From: Microvelia longipes
Lineage: Eukaryota > Arthropoda > Insecta > Hemiptera > Veliidae
Reading direction: 5' to 3'
DNA: 64,000 nt
NCBI GenBank assembly: GCA_018340805.1
Contig: JACMZG010001911.1
Location: 56,990,811 to 57,054,810, forward strand
A model generated the notes under the pieces. The model did no database searches, was not told the origin of the DNA, and worked only from the letters and a program-made list of their open reading frames with translations. Made by a program: the position numbers and the translations under genes. The first letter of the stretch is position 1. Every line of letters begins with the position of its first letter. Shown in pieces: positions 1 through 11,474 of this stretch.

Positions 1-449
1 GATAATAAGTAATTAAATTCACTATTTCTATTTTATAAGAATTCATTTAATATTTTGACTTTATACAATTCAAGCCCTTTCCAAAATTTCCAGGAATATT
101 CTTGGGAATTCCCAGTAAACCCCAGATCAATAATTGTAGAGATAAAACAATAAGCAATTGTTTTCTTGGAAATTTCAACATCTTTACATTTCGCTTTTTA
201 ACTTAGTTTAATCATAAATAATAGTTTTTATTTTAAGATTAATATATAATATTTTTAGATAAATTAAAAAAAATACTATTTCCCTACTTTTTAGTAATCC
301 TTTTTAAATTCCTTGACTTTGGAGTCCGCGTATTTCCTGCAATTTTTCGTATTTTATCACTTTTTGAATCTTGGTTATTTATGTTTTGTTATTTGTTATT
401 TAAACTTACATTGGTTAGCAAATTTGTTTAAAAACAATATGCTTATAAG
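1..449. other. AT-rich DNA, nothing recognised
   Basis: Low-complexity AT-rich sequence. An open frame beginning at 313 runs into the neighbouring MITE copy and has no recognisable protein features, so I do not call it a gene. Confidence 0.6.
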
Positions 450-576
450 CAAAGAGATATATACTAGAGGGGGAATAGCCTATCTCAATACATTGAGAGG
501 CCTGAAACATCTTTTTGGGGCTCTCAGGGCTCTGTGTAACCTCATTGAAACCTTCTTCACACCTTGCCACAATGAT
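450..576 (-). mobile_element. MITE-A partial copy (hAT-like)
   Basis: The segment begins with a degraded form of the MITE-A terminal repeat (AGAGATATATACTAGAG) and continues with the family's interior, including TCAATACATTGAGAGGCCTG. It matches the reverse complement of the right end of the complete copy at 17567-17897. The other half of the element is missing. It lies just left of a different inverted-repeat element at 587. Confidence 0.75.
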
Positions 577-586
577 GTATTAGCAC

Positions 587-1127
587 CTTAGAATAATACT
601 ATATATAGAAGGAGCACAGGACCGTAAACACAATGTAATTCCACTGATAACACGAAAGCCGGTTGACTGGTGCAACTAAGTAATGCTGCCAACCTGACAA
701 AAAAAGCAATATTTTAAATATTTGTCATAAATATCTATTAATAAAGAAAGATCGTAATAACCAATATAAAAACTTAAAACACCTGTTGAGTATTTAATAA
801 AACTGGTCTTAGATGGCAAAAGGGTGGCGGAATACAAGAATCTACATTTAGTTGACGAGGACTACTTTTTATATATAATTTTAATAAATACGTTAAACTA
901 CAATTTAAAATGCTTTAAATATTGTAATGCACCGATATTTATATTAGTATTTTATGAATAATCAATCATTAATTAATAATAGAACATAATAATTCAGCAA
1001 CCGGAAGTATTGCCAACTTTTTTTAGAAAATTGTATATTGTTAGGGTGGCAGCATTACTTAGTTGCACCAGTGAACCGGCTTTCGTGTTATCAGTAGTGC
1101 TCCTTCTATATATAGTATTATTCTAAG
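587..1127. mobile_element. Inverted-repeat element with 8-bp TSD
   Basis: A 541-bp element with long terminal inverted repeats. The left end starts CTTAGAATAATACTATATAT at 587, and the right end carries the reverse complement up to 1127. After a 25-bp insertion on the left only, the two ends pair again through ACTGATAACACGAAAGCCGG and AAGTAATGCTGCCA, giving arms of about 80-110 bp. It is flanked by the direct repeat ATTAGCAC (579-586 and 1128-1135). An 8-bp duplication is typical of hAT, P or Merlin cut-and-paste elements. No transposase is present, so it would be non-autonomous. The arms also hold a degraded CTGAT..CGAAAGCCGG motif shared with the hammerhead-like hairpins elsewhere in the window. 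Confidence 0.85.
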
Positions 1128-1135
1128 ATTAGCAC

Positions 1136-1868
1136 CATGATTCATCACAATAATTTTATTTTATATGTTTTTATTATTTATTCCACGATTTCAGTTGCTC
1201 TCATTAATAAAATATGTTTTCGTTTTTATTATTTTTATTAATAATAATATTAATATTAATAATTATTATTTATCATTTTTATTAGTTCTTATTATTTATT
1301 TACCATATTTGTCAAGTTTTTCATTATTTCATGTTTTTCTATTGTTTGTGTTTTATCATAAACTCTCACTGTAGCGATTTATCTTTTTTTTCATTCTCAT
1401 CGATGTAAAATTTGTGAGATGGATGTGACAAGTCGTGTAGATATCGAGGTTTACTTTTACTCAGTGAAAACGAAAGCAGTCATTTGTACTGCTGCCAAAA
1501 TTTCTCCTCTTCTCACCTCTAATTACTCGTGTATTTGTTACTTGTCTAGCCTATCTATTTAAATATAGTTTTGATTCTCTCGTGTTTATTTAGTTTAGCG
1601 GTGTTTTGCTGTTCTAATAGTATTTAAATAAAATTAGGTGAAGGTAGAGCTTCAATATCAATGAATATAAAAATAATCAATACTTTCTATAAAAAGTTTT
1701 AAAACAAAATTTCTGTTTATTTCTGTTTTTTAATGTATTTCCAAAAATTGCCATAAAAAGATGAGTTAATAAGATTGTTAACTGTATATTTATCAACTTT
1801 ATATCCATGAATTTTATTTCGAAACAAGTTCTTTAACAAATATTTTGTTGATTTCTCATTTGCGCCGT
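1136..1868. other. Unassigned AT-rich DNA
   Basis: No repeat or coding signal recognised. The open frame at 1165-1374 encodes a low-complexity hydrophobic stretch from runs of ATT and TTT, as expected by chance at this composition. Confidence 0.5.
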
Positions 1869-1964
1869 GACTCTACTGGAGTAAAGATATTCATTTTACC
1901 GAATCATCATAAGATCGACTCTACTGGAGTAAAGATATTCATTTTACCGAATCTTCATAAGATC
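1869..1964. repeat. Tandem duplication, 2 x 48 bp
   Basis: Two adjacent units beginning GACTCTACTGGAGTAAAGAT, at 1869 and 1917, differ at one position (ATCATC versus ATCTTC). The near identity suggests a recent duplication. Confidence 0.9.
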
Positions 1965-2202
1965 TTTATAAGATTGGTTACATGAAAATAATTTTCTTGT
2001 ACTTTAGTTGGATAAATAATAAACATGACCCTATACTCATTAGCTTGTTTACCTTTTAAAATTCGTTAAAACGAGAACACTCTATCGATAGTGTTGGATT
2101 TACAGTAACTACAATTATTTTGCCGGGAAATCACTAGGGCTAACATTACGTCTTTATGGCAATATAGACGGGACGGTCTTATAAAGCCTCAGCTTTAAGA
2201 TT

Positions 2203-2740
2203 ATAGATTCAAAACTTCGTTTTTAAGATTTAACATTTCAAGACTTAGTTCGTAAAGTTCAAGATTTCAATACTTAGTTTGTAAAGTTAAAGGTTTCAAG
2301 ACTTAGTTCGTAAAGTTAAAGATTTCAAGATTTAGTTTGTAAAGTTAAAGCTTTCAAGACTTAGTTCGTAAAGTTAAGAATTTCAAGACTTAGTTTGTAA
2401 AGTTAAAGATTTCAAGACTTAAATCGTAAAGTTAAAGATTTCAAGACTTAGTTCGTAAAGTTAAGAATTTCAAGACTTAGTTTGTAAAGTTAAAGATTTC
2501 AAGACTTAAATCGTAAAGTTAAAGATTTCAAGACTTAGTTCGTAAAGTTAAAGATTTCAGGACTTAGTTCGTAAAGTTAAAGATTTCAAGACTTAGTTCG
2601 TAAAGTTAAAGATTTCAAGACTTAGTTTGTAAAGTTAAAGCTTTCAAGACTTAGTTCGTAAAGTTAAGAATTTCAAGACTTAGTTCGTAAAGTTAAAGAT
2701 TTCAAGACTAGTTCGTATAGTTAAAGCTTTCAAAATTTGT
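2203..2740. repeat. 29-bp minisatellite, ~18 copies
   Basis: Head-to-tail units containing TTTCAAGACTTAGTTCGTAA followed by AGTTAAAGA, repeat length 29 bp. Variants alternate TTCGTAAAG and TTTGTAAAG. Some neighbouring units share the same variants (AAGAATTTC, AAATCG), showing that blocks of units were duplicated together. The unit length is not a multiple of three and no frame is maintained. Confidence 0.95.
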
Positions 2741-3780
2741 AGCCTTAGTCTTCAGAACCTAAAAGACATTGTTTTGGATTAATACATTAAACATTTTGAA
2801 GACTTTAGAATAAAGGTTTTGCTAATATTGTATTAGGATATAAAAGTAATATATAAGTTAACCTTATTCGATTTATTCCTAATTTTTTGTGAATTTTTCT
2901 TTGTTTATTATTGTTACACCTGATTTTCATCGATTAAGCTGCTGTTTCTGGTCGGATTTTCAAAACAACGACACCTGTTAACTAATTAAATACCCTTTGA
3001 CTAACTTAATAACTAACTTGCTTTTCATTGAGAGTGATTCAATAAGTAGAGTAGAGTGATTCATAAAATATTTTTATGTTTTCGAGTGACGTAATTTTTT
3101 TTAAAAATAGATTTTAAATGAGATAAATTCGGCAATGTCTCGTCTTAGTTTTCGGTTATCGTATATCGGTTTAATCCTTTAATAGTATTATACCAAAAAG
3201 AGATAAATAAAAATAACGAAACGTCTTAATTAATTGTTCATTACCCAGTTTTATAACTTCTGGTATAAAAATCTGTTTTCAAAGGTGCGTGGGGTTTAAA
3301 CCCGGAAGGCATCTGGACTTCTTGTTGGATATCTCAACTCTCGAGTTAGTTTACTGAGACTGGATCTTCAAGGTCTTGGGTTAAATAAAAAACTACCGAG
3401 TCCCAATGTCAAGTTCTCCTATAGACGGGCCCCAGGGTCAACCTTCCAAAATATTCTTGCACCCCTCTTCATCTTTAAAGAAACAACGAATCCATCTTGT
3501 ATTTTTATTAGATAGAATTAAGATTGTTACAAAAATGACCTAGCTTAACTGAAACTAGATTAGTCATATTTTTGCAGGGGAAAATAAAAATAGTTTTAAA
3601 ATAAAAATGAAATAAAATAGTTGCTCGCTCAAAATCACAAATATAGTTTTATTTTATATTTTATGATAGGCTTATAAAATTAATTGGGCATTTTTTTAAA
3701 ATTTAGGTTGTCTTCAGGAATTATGGCGTCATTTCATTAGGCATACCAGAACCCTGAAAATGCCTTGTAAGAAACGCTTG
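2741..3780. other. Unassigned DNA
   Basis: No coding frame or structured repeat recognised. The part at about 3280-3480 is richer in G and C than its surroundings and may be an old transposon remnant, but I cannot assign it. Confidence 0.4.
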
Positions 3781-3783
3781 TTT

Positions 3784-3803
3784 CGTTGTTGTTGTTGTTG
3801 TTG
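3784..3803. repeat. (TTG)n microsatellite
   Basis: Six tandem TTG units. A second trinucleotide run, (AAT)n, lies at 3899-3924. Confidence 0.9.
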
Positions 3804-4245
3804 TAATATTTTGACTTAAATTTAAAATGTAAATAAATTTAAACAAAGAAATGTTAGATTAAAATCCGCGTATTTGCTTAAAACTCTTCATTTATTTTCT
3901 AATAATAATAATAATAATAATAATCTTTATGTGTGTATTGCATAATATTTTATTGCGAAATATAATATGCAATAAATAAATAAAAAAATATGTAAAAATC
4001 GTACAAGTTATTGTGTATTAATCTATTTGTTTCACAATCGAATTAAAGTAAATTTGCTTATGAGGGACAATAAATTTTCTATAACACACTGCATTTTAAT
4101 ATAAAATGTTCTATATAAAATGTGTTTTTTAGTTTTATTTTCGTATGTTTTCACTCTTGTTTATTTTACTTTAGTACAAATTTGCATGCAAATACCAACA
4201 AGTTCATTGATTTTTATGGAAAATGTTACTTTTAATGTAATATGT

Positions 4246-4805
4246 ATTGATATTATCATAAAATATCTAGTAACGTGAAAAATAAGGTGTTGCAGACTTA
4301 TGTTTTTCCAACTATATTAAATGGATGTCAGATCTGGTCTTTGACTCAAGATTTAAATAATAATCTGGTTTCCACCCAAACTCAAATGCTGAGATCTATG
4401 TACGGTATAAGTAAGGCTCAAAAAATTAAAAATAGAAGACTAATAAATGACAGCAACACGAAAAGCCTAATGAAAAAAGTCATGAATTGAAATGGAAATG
4501 GGCTGGACATGTGTACAGGATGAATCAAAACAGATGGGCGAGATTGTTGACAGAATGGTCACCATATGGATTCAGCAGAAGTAGAGGCAGACCAGCATCT
4601 AGATGGAGAGACGAGTTTGTGGAGCATTTATGCCGTGTTTGGCATAGAGCTGCAGCAGATAAAATAAGCTGGAAGAAGACTATCAATTTATACCAAATAG
4701 TAATATCTGACTATTCTTACCCCTCAAATGAGGGAGGCTTTGCCTTCTAAATATAGAAGTGTCTATGAAGCTATTATTATTATTATTATTATTGATATTA
4801 TCATA
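4246..4805 (+). mobile_element. 5'-truncated LINE, frameshifted RT C-terminus
   Basis: A LINE insertion bounded by a perfect 15-bp target-site duplication, ATTGATATTATCATA, at 4246-4260 and 4791-4805. The body (4261-4790) encodes the end of an endonuclease-reverse transcriptase. First comes VLQTYVFPTILNGCQIW, matching the usual 'vLP.l.YG.EtW' block. After a frameshift near 4485 follows LKWKWAGHVYRM..RW..LL.EW, then a GRP..RWRDE block and an A..K..WKK block. This ending is typical of many insect LINE polymerases. The catalytic motifs lie upstream and are missing. The 3' end is an (ATT)n tail, as in several LINE clades. The clade is not resolved. It is a dead copy, and the clean duplication suggests fairly recent insertion. 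Confidence 0.9.
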
Positions 4806-5000
4806 GAGAAACCTACTTGTAGAATTTGTTTAAGGACTGTATTCTGACCATTTGATATTATTACTAGAGATGATCCGTCAATTAAACTTTTGATACATAA
4901 AAAAATAACACTTTTCATTATAAATAAACGTTTTATTTAATCAAATAAACAGTACGCGATTTCATTTACTTATACAATAGATCATTTATTATGCAAAACA

Positions 5001-5375
5001 AAAAATCGGGTAAAGGGTACCTCGGAACTTTTCCTCATTACATCGGATTCGCTACGCTTATCCTCCCTGCTTTGTACTCTTTTTGCAAAAAAGTACAGAA
5101 TATACAATTCGCCGAATTTATACTGCGGCATGTCTTTGGACTCGCCTCGCTCGTCCTTAAATAGTAAATACATCCGTCAGTGGTCAACCATACAGCACTG
5201 ACCACGCTTAACTGTTTAACTTTTATGATCCAACAAAACTCATGGATATACTTATCGTATTGAAACGAAACGTATTGTACCTATTTATTACGTAAAGGTG
5301 TACACTTGTACCGAATTTCAAACTCAATTAGATTGTATACTTTTTCTATACCTGCAGTATTAATGAGGGAAAGTA
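5001..5375 (-). repeat. 5S-type repeat, internally deleted copy
   Basis: Reverse-strand copy of the 5S-type family. It starts with the family's 3' end (AATCGGGTAAAGGGTACCTC) and has the two GCGAGTCC-like blocks (near 5140-5160 and 5040-5070). A 5S-like stretch lies at about 5178-5234 (complement of TTAAGC..CGTGGTCAGTGCTGTATGG). It then jumps from the middle of the element to its 5' end (ACTTTCCCTCATTA in complement) near 5338, so several hundred bases of the full ~780-bp unit are missing. Confidence 0.8.
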
Positions 5376-5630
5376 TAAATTAACAAAAAGCTAAGAAGGA
5401 TTGATTTATCATTACCTTTACACATTAACCTCTTAAGGAGGTTAATATTAGTTTACCCAGAGCCATGAGAGCAATGGGAAGATATTTCAAGCTTGCCCTA
5501 TCGCTATGTTTAAGGATTCATATGAATAAAAATATCTTAATTTTGCTCTAAGTTCAAGTCCTGTGTAGTTTAAAATTAATTGTTAAAACACGAAATAAAT
5601 AATATTTAATAAAATGTAATTAACAAGGAT

Positions 5631-5682
5631 TGTTACAACCCTAAGTGTCTCTCACACAGTTATATTGTGCCAAGTATTCATA
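5631..5682 (-). mobile_element. LINE C-terminal fragment
   Basis: About 45 bp nearly match 62634-62686. On the reverse strand it reads EYLAQYNCVRDT and then stops, related in sense to the HKLLIRKHRL block of the neighbouring LINE fragment. It ends exactly where the A-rich tail of the next LINE fragment begins. Confidence 0.5.
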
Positions 5683-6115
5683 AATAAATAAATTTTATTT
5701 GCATCAAGTACAATTTTAAAGTTCAATGGCAACATGTCAATAATAAATAATCATAATTTACAGTGTTACAAAAACAATAAGATTTTAACAGTGTTACAAA
5801 AACAAAAAAATGGTTTAAAATTAAATCTCAGTAACTATTGGCGCTAATAAATTACAAAATAATAAAGCAATTGCGTCAATTTATTCAAATAATTTAATTA
5901 TAAAGAATTCATCAATTGAGTATAAGGGATTATCCAACAGAATTTTTTTAATTTTGTTTGAAAACGGTTTCTTATTTAAAGTAGTTATCGAGTCAGGTAA
6001 GTGATTGAATAGTTTTAGTCCAAAATATGTAATGTTATGTTTGGCAGTCTTAGTCAGTCTGTGCTTCCTTATAAGTAATTTATGCTTTGTAAAACTCTTT
6101 AGTATCAAATGATTT
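5683..6115 (-). mobile_element. LINE fragment: RT C-terminal tail and 3' UTR
   Basis: On the reverse strand an open frame from 6108 to 5881 encodes 75 residues with the signature of the extreme C-terminus of CR1/jockey-type LINE polymerases: a TKTAKHNITYFG block, LFNHLPDSI, F..KIKKILLD and YSIDEFF. It is followed by a non-coding stretch and an AAATAAATAA-type tail near 5683-5700. The frame begins inside the gene, so this is a 5'-truncated copy without catalytic residues. The family assignment rests on the FNHLP and YSIDEF pattern. Confidence 0.7.
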
Positions 6116-6837
6116 AAATAAATTTAACAAAAAAAAATATATAAAATGAGGATATAAAAACGTCCTGTGTTACAATAATGTTTAAAGTAATAAAAAAGGA
6201 AAAGTGAATTTTTATGTAAAAGTGAAAATAAAGTCGGGAGGTAGGAAAGGACCATCTCTCTTTCAGAGAAAGTTCCCTTGTCCTAAATGTGTTCCTCCCC
6301 TCACCCGCTCCTCCTGAGGTACATACAGTGCCTTCTAAATCTACAACTAACATTATTGGTTTCATACGTCAATTATACGCTTGATTTTTAATGTATTTTT
6401 TACTTAATGAAATTATAACTTTTGATTAATTAATTGATTAAATTTACATAAAATGTTGTCTGTGTATTGTTATTATGTTTCGTATTATTATGTAACATAC
6501 TTAATGATGATTAACAAGTTGGTTACTAAAACACCCACTCTCGGTGTTCCCTTACTTATATTTTACGAAAAATGAAAGTGAAATCGTCTTCAGAAGACTG
6601 ATTTTATTATAAAAGTTGATTCATAGATTTAGTAGTTTCTTTTTAATTATTATCTTACGCTTTACATTATTATGTAAGATTACGAAATTGACCTACCCCA
6701 AATGAGGTTGGTGTGTCATGTTAACGATCTCCAATCGTCTCTCTATTTCTTTAGACGAGGGCGGATAAAACCACTTTTTGTTTGATTAGCATGAAACATT
6801 TGATACGTTGAGCATCTTTATACTGACTTGTTATAAC
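6116..6837. other. Unassigned DNA
   Basis: A reverse-strand open frame (6365-6114) has no recognisable family. The stretch at 6230-6330 is relatively GC-rich. Nothing else was identified. Confidence 0.4.
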
Positions 6838-7128
6838 CATAGATATATGCTAGAGGGGGTATAGCCTATCTCAATACATTGAGAGGCCTGAAATATATCT
6901 TTTTGGGGCTCTCAGGGGCTCTATGTAACCTGATTAAACCTTCTTCAAGAATGAGTTAAGGTTATAATATATCAATTGATTTTAATTTCCCCCAAATTGT
7001 TTGTGTTTTAATTTGTATTTTTAACATTGTTCTATATAAGTTATTGTGTACTGATTATTTGATTATATTTATAATCGAAGGTGGTCAGGTTACTTTTTCG
7101 ATGTTTCACAATTTAACCTGTTGGTGTA
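6838..7128 (-). mobile_element. MITE-A copy, nearly full length
   Basis: Starts CATAGATATATGCTAGAG at 6838 and follows the reverse complement of the 17567-17897 copy over most of its length. Shared landmarks are CTCAATACATTGAGAGGCCT, the GTGGTCAGGTTACTTTTTCG block near 7081 and GATGTTTCACAATTTAAC. The distal terminal repeat is lost or diverged. Confidence 0.85.
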
Positions 7129-7194
7129 ATATTAATATTTCTTTGTTAATGTTGTAATAAGTGTAGAATAGATATTTATGTAGATTATATTTAT

Positions 7195-8085
7195 AATAAA
7201 TACTATAATAATAAGTGTAGAATAAATAGAAAGAAAGAATAAAAGGTCTAAAACATGTGGAATAGATATTTATTGTAGATAATATTTATAATAAATATTA
7301 TAATATTAGCCGCCTCGGTGGCCGAGGTCGTTAAGGCGTTAGTCTTTACACTGACCTTTGACACCCACGGAGGTCTGGGGTTCGCATCCCAGGTTACGCT
7401 CTCAGTTTATAGAATATTATTGTTTAGATAAATTATCGCCAACTTTAGAATTCACTTTGAGCGTAACGGTTGCTACTACCACCCAAGGTGGTTCCCGCAG
7501 GGGTTATCCCTGATAAGCCGCTAGGCTCTAAACGGGCATTGTCATTGTCATTATGATATTAAGTGTAAAATAGATATTTATTGTAGATAATATTATAATA
7601 ATATTATTATATTAAGTGTAGAATAGATATTTATTGTAGATAATATTTAAATAAATAGTATAATATTAAGTGTAGAATAGATATTTATTGTAGATAATAT
7701 TTATAATAAATATTATAATATTAAGTGTAGAATAGATATTTATTGTAGATAATATTTATAATAAATTATATAATAATAAGTGTAGAATATTATAATATTA
7801 ATTGTAGAATAGATATTTATTGTAGATATATTTTTATATAAATATTATAATTTAAGAGTAGAATAGATATTTATGGTAGATAATATTTATAATAAATAAT
7901 TTAATAATAAGTGTAGAATATTATAATATTAAGTGTAGAATAGTTATTTATGGTAGATAATATTTATAATAAATGATTTAATAATAAGTGATGTAGAATA
8001 TTATAATATTAAGTGTAGAATAGATATTTATAGTAGATAATATTTATAATAAAAAATATAATAATAAGTGTTGAATAGATATTTA
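7195..8085. repeat. ~55-bp minisatellite, split by a SINE
   Basis: Head-to-tail AT-rich units containing GTGTAGAATAGATATTTATT, then GTAGATAATATTTATAATAA and TATTATAATATTAA, repeated about a dozen times with length variants. A SINE lies inside the array at 7309-7549, so the array existed before that insertion. Confidence 0.9.
7309..7549 (+). mobile_element. SINE-1 copy (tRNA-derived)
   Basis: The 5' end resembles a class II tRNA (Leu/Ser-like): GCCGCCTCGGTGGCCGAGG, then GTTAAGGCG around the A box, and GGTTCGCATCCC as B box near 7379-7390. A family-specific body follows, with AGGTGGTTCCCGCAGGGG near 7484 and AAACGGGCATT at the 3' end, then a GTCATTGTCATT tail. A possible 12-bp duplication (ATTATAATATTA and ATTATGATATTA) flanks it, but it lies within repetitive sequence. 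Transcription by Pol III from the internal boxes is expected from the family type. Mobilisation would need a partner LINE. Confidence 0.9.
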
Positions 8086-8420
8086 AATCGTTTGATTATT
8101 TCTATGAATTAAACGGAGAGTTGAAAACTATTAAATAGTTTAAGTTGTCGTATTAAAGACTTGGTTTAGTAACGTTATGACCTAGGCGAATGTGAGTACG
8201 CGGATATATGATTGTAAGGTAGATGGCCATGACATTGACAGTGACTGCCAAACTTCCGCGACCACGCTATATGTCCGTGGCAATGAAATTTCGCGAGACA
8301 CGTTATATTTAGTTTTCATACTATTAGCCCAGTTTTATACAACTTTTTAGAGGATCTTCCTGAATAATTATTAATATAAAATGAATCAAGTAATTAGTTG
8401 GATTTTAGGAAGTAAGTTAC
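8086..8420. other. Unassigned DNA
   Basis: Ordinary AT-rich sequence with a slightly GC-richer patch at 8160-8300. No feature recognised. Confidence 0.4.
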
Positions 8421-8424
8421 ATTT

Positions 8425-9045
8425 TGTAACCTTACCTTACTAGTTACAACCTTACCCAATACCAGTTACCTTGCCACTACAAGGAACAACCTTATCATTA
8501 CATGTTACCACCTTACCACTACAAGTTACCAATTTACCACTACAAGTTAAAACCTTATCATTACAAGTTACCACTTATCACTGCAAGTTACAACCTCACC
8601 ACTAAAAGTTACAATTTCACCAAGTTACAACCTTACCACTACAAGTTACAACCTTACCATTACAAGTTACCACCATGATAAATGATAAATAATCAAACAG
8701 AGATCACTGCTTAAAATGGCATTGTTCTTGTCAATAAACAAATATTCACAAAAGAAATTAAACTTTACATTTCAAAAAACTCATTCTGACTGCAAGTAAC
8801 AACCTTACCATTACAAGTTACAACCTTATCTCTAAGTTACAACCTTTACAAGTTACAACCTTACCTTACCATTACAAGTTACAACCTTACCATTACAAGT
8901 TACAACCTTACCACTAAAAGTTACAACCTTACCATTACAAGTTACAATCTTACCATTATAAGTTACAACCTTACCAAGTTACAACCTTGCCATTACAAGT
9001 TACAACCTTACCATTACAAGTTACAACCTTACCACTAAAAGTTAA
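8425..9045. repeat. 21-bp minisatellite, two blocks
   Basis: Units of CAAGTTACAACCTTACCATT plus A repeat about 25 times. Variants carry CACTA or CACTAAA in place of CATTA. Unrelated sequence at about 8672-8790 interrupts the array, so it forms two blocks. Confidence 0.95.
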
Positions 9046-9670
9046 GTTATCGTTTACAAATTAAGAAATTTGGTTATTTATAATAAAATGTGATAATTGA
9101 AAATTTTATTAATTTTAAATTATTAAACAATCTCAATACACATAAATTAGGCTGTGATAAGAATTTGGTTAAAGGTGGCAAAGTTATAATTGAAGGTTAT
9201 TATGAGGCAAAATTATATTTTGTCGTAATAATATTGGTAATAAGCAGTCTCGGTTTCCTTGATATACAAAGATCTCTGAGAAGCCTAAATTTGTTTTTCC
9301 AAGTCCTAGAATTGTGATGGAAGCCTTTTTACTCAACACTAATATTGATTTATTACGTTTAATGTATTCATATATTCCGTGTACCTACAACTGCCTAATT
9401 ATGATTCTAAACCCTTTCTCTACCTACGATGTTATTTTAGGTACCATTGACCTTTGAAAATACATTCGAAGCATTCTTTCTAAAATCAAGGCTGTAGTTG
9501 TAGGGACCATGCTACACCCGACAAATTCGTAAACAAATGTTAAGCAGTACTAGCCTGCGGTAAATTGTGACGCTATTACATGTAGAAATTTATTCACTCT
9601 CTTTTAAGTGAGGGGGGAGGTAGCGTGTAGTAATCGTATATTTAATATACAACTTATTCTATGTTTACAA
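9046..9670. other. Unassigned DNA
   Basis: An open frame at 9090-9317 (75 residues) has no recognisable domain and no similarity I can name. No repeat detected. Confidence 0.4.
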
Positions 9671-9682
9671 TATATATGTATG

Positions 9683-9727
<45 letters not shown>

Positions 9728-9759
9728 ATTATATATATATATATATATATGTATATATA
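9671..9759. repeat. (TA)n microsatellite
   Basis: Imperfect TA repeat with ATTATA interruptions. Overlapping tyrosine/isoleucine open frames on both strands come from it. Confidence 0.95.
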
Positions 9760-9859
9760 CTACAACTACTTTATTGTAATAGTATACTAATACTACATTA
9801 TTGTATAGTATTTTTGTTTGTTCCGATCTTAAGAAAGATCTTAATACAATGCCGTTGAT

Positions 9860-10120
9860 TTTGACTTGCCGTTGAGATGGCTTTGTCGAACAAAGTGACC
9901 TCGTTGAGGATAGCAAAATTGAGAAAAAAACCATCAGAAAACATATCAGATAACATATGATTCCTTGCCAATGTATAAAACTGTCGGCAACACTTTCACT
10001 TTGGGATGCTTGATAACACTTCAGCATTCTTCTTATCGTCAGGTTATAAACATATCAAGGCAAATTTTAGTTCTTTATTATGGGTGGTTAATTTTACGTA
10101 TTTTATGTAATTTTAAAATT
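9860..10120. other. Unassigned DNA
   Basis: The reverse-strand open frame 10027-9716 runs into the TA array and shows no known domain. No feature recognised. Confidence 0.4.
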
Positions 10121-10269
10121 ATTAATTTATAATAATAATAATAATAATAATAGCCATTTATTTACATTAAGGTTAGTTACAGAACATTATAGTTTTACAG
10201 AGAAATATAGATCTTTAATGCAGTTCGGCCATGGGCCGTGGCACCATTAATTAATTAATTAATTTATAA
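10121..10269 (-). mobile_element. Likely LINE 3' tail with (ATT)n
   Basis: On the reverse strand about 110 bp of non-coding sequence ends in (ATT)n (10133-10152). It is flanked by ATTAATTTATAA at 10121-10132 and 10258-10269, a possible 12-bp target duplication of low complexity. The structure fits a severely 5'-truncated LINE or SINE, but no coding part remains. Confidence 0.5.
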
Positions 10270-11053
10270 GGCCTAAAAAAATAAATACTAAGATTTAAGT
10301 ATTGGCATCCTATACAAACCTTAGAGGATTCTCCAATACCTTTAAACTCGCTGGAACAATACTATTCTAGCCCACCCTCTATTTTCCTTGTAAAACGGTG
10401 GCGACATTATTTTGGCTTTATGCTTCCTCTGTAAACACTGTTACTTTTGTTAACAATAAACTAACAATATAACCATTTTTTAAAACAGTTATGAATTAAA
10501 TTTTTATTAGTAGGAACAAATAATTTCTACACTTTTTTACGAATTATCAATACAAAACGACACTTAATAGGTATTTATAACTACCCTATTCTTTCCACAA
10601 AAAAACCAAGAAGCAGTAAAAAGTGCCATAAATTCTTAGTGACATCTTTAGTTACGGTCGCCTTTATTTACTTTTATTTTGAAAGGTAAATTAGGTATGT
10701 TTGGATGAAGATGTCACTTAACACCTAATTATTTACAAATGACCCCCCCAACCTTTCTCTTTCTATGAACTTGTAAAGGAACTTATTGAAATTGAAAGTT
10801 TTGAACTTTTTATAACCAAATGAACCCAAAAAGGTTATTTTAAAATGTAATTAAAAATACCTTCTTATACTACCTTAAATGTTTTTTTTAGCTTTTCAAA
10901 CTATTAATATTTTTTTACATTTCCGGAAATATTTTCGTTCTGCTATTTTTTTAGGTAGAGGTACCTTCTTTATTTGTTTGTGATTTTCAACTACTTAGTT
11001 TATTTTAGGAAAATTGTTTTCTAGAAACTTCTAGTTCATTTATTTTAGGAATC
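10270..11053. other. Unassigned AT-rich DNA
   Basis: No open frame of interest and no recognisable repeat. Confidence 0.4.
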
Positions 11054-11324
11054 TTATTAGTGCATAATAATAATAACAATAATAATAATAATGCCCGTTT
11101 TAGGGCTTTTCGGTCTTTTAGGGTATTCGCCCTGCGGGAACCACCTCGGGTGGGTCACATCTACTATGCTCAAAGTAAAGCTTAAGTTGATGAAATCTTT
11201 TTACATCAAATTATATTCATAAAAACTGAGAGCATAGCTCTCCGGGGTTGTGAACCCCGGACCTCCGGTGCAGAAGTCTAGTACTGTAGGACCGCGGCTA
11301 CGGAGGCAGATTATTAATGCATAA
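11054..11324 (-). mobile_element. SINE-1 copy with TSD
   Basis: Reverse-strand copy (11068-11310). The tRNA-like head is at the right end (complement of TCTGCCTCCGTAGCCGCGGT) and the B-box-like region lies near 11245-11260. The AGGTGGTTCCCGCAGGG block lies near 11136-11152 in complement, and the 3' end ACGGGCATT joins an (ATT)n tail at 11068-11092. Flanking direct repeats TTATTAGTGCATAA (11054-11067) and TTATTAATGCATAA (11311-11324) differ at one base and mark a 14-bp target duplication, as expected for LINE-driven insertion. Confidence 0.9.
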
Positions 11325-11474
11325 AATAACTAGTAATAAAATTCCCTAAAACATTAATGGCTACGTACGTCTAGTTGAACTACGAATACAATAAGGGAAA
11401 GACGTAGAGTCGAATTGGATTAATCAAACTTGGACCGATTCTTCAAAAAGACGCTGTTGGATGTTTTAAAATAA

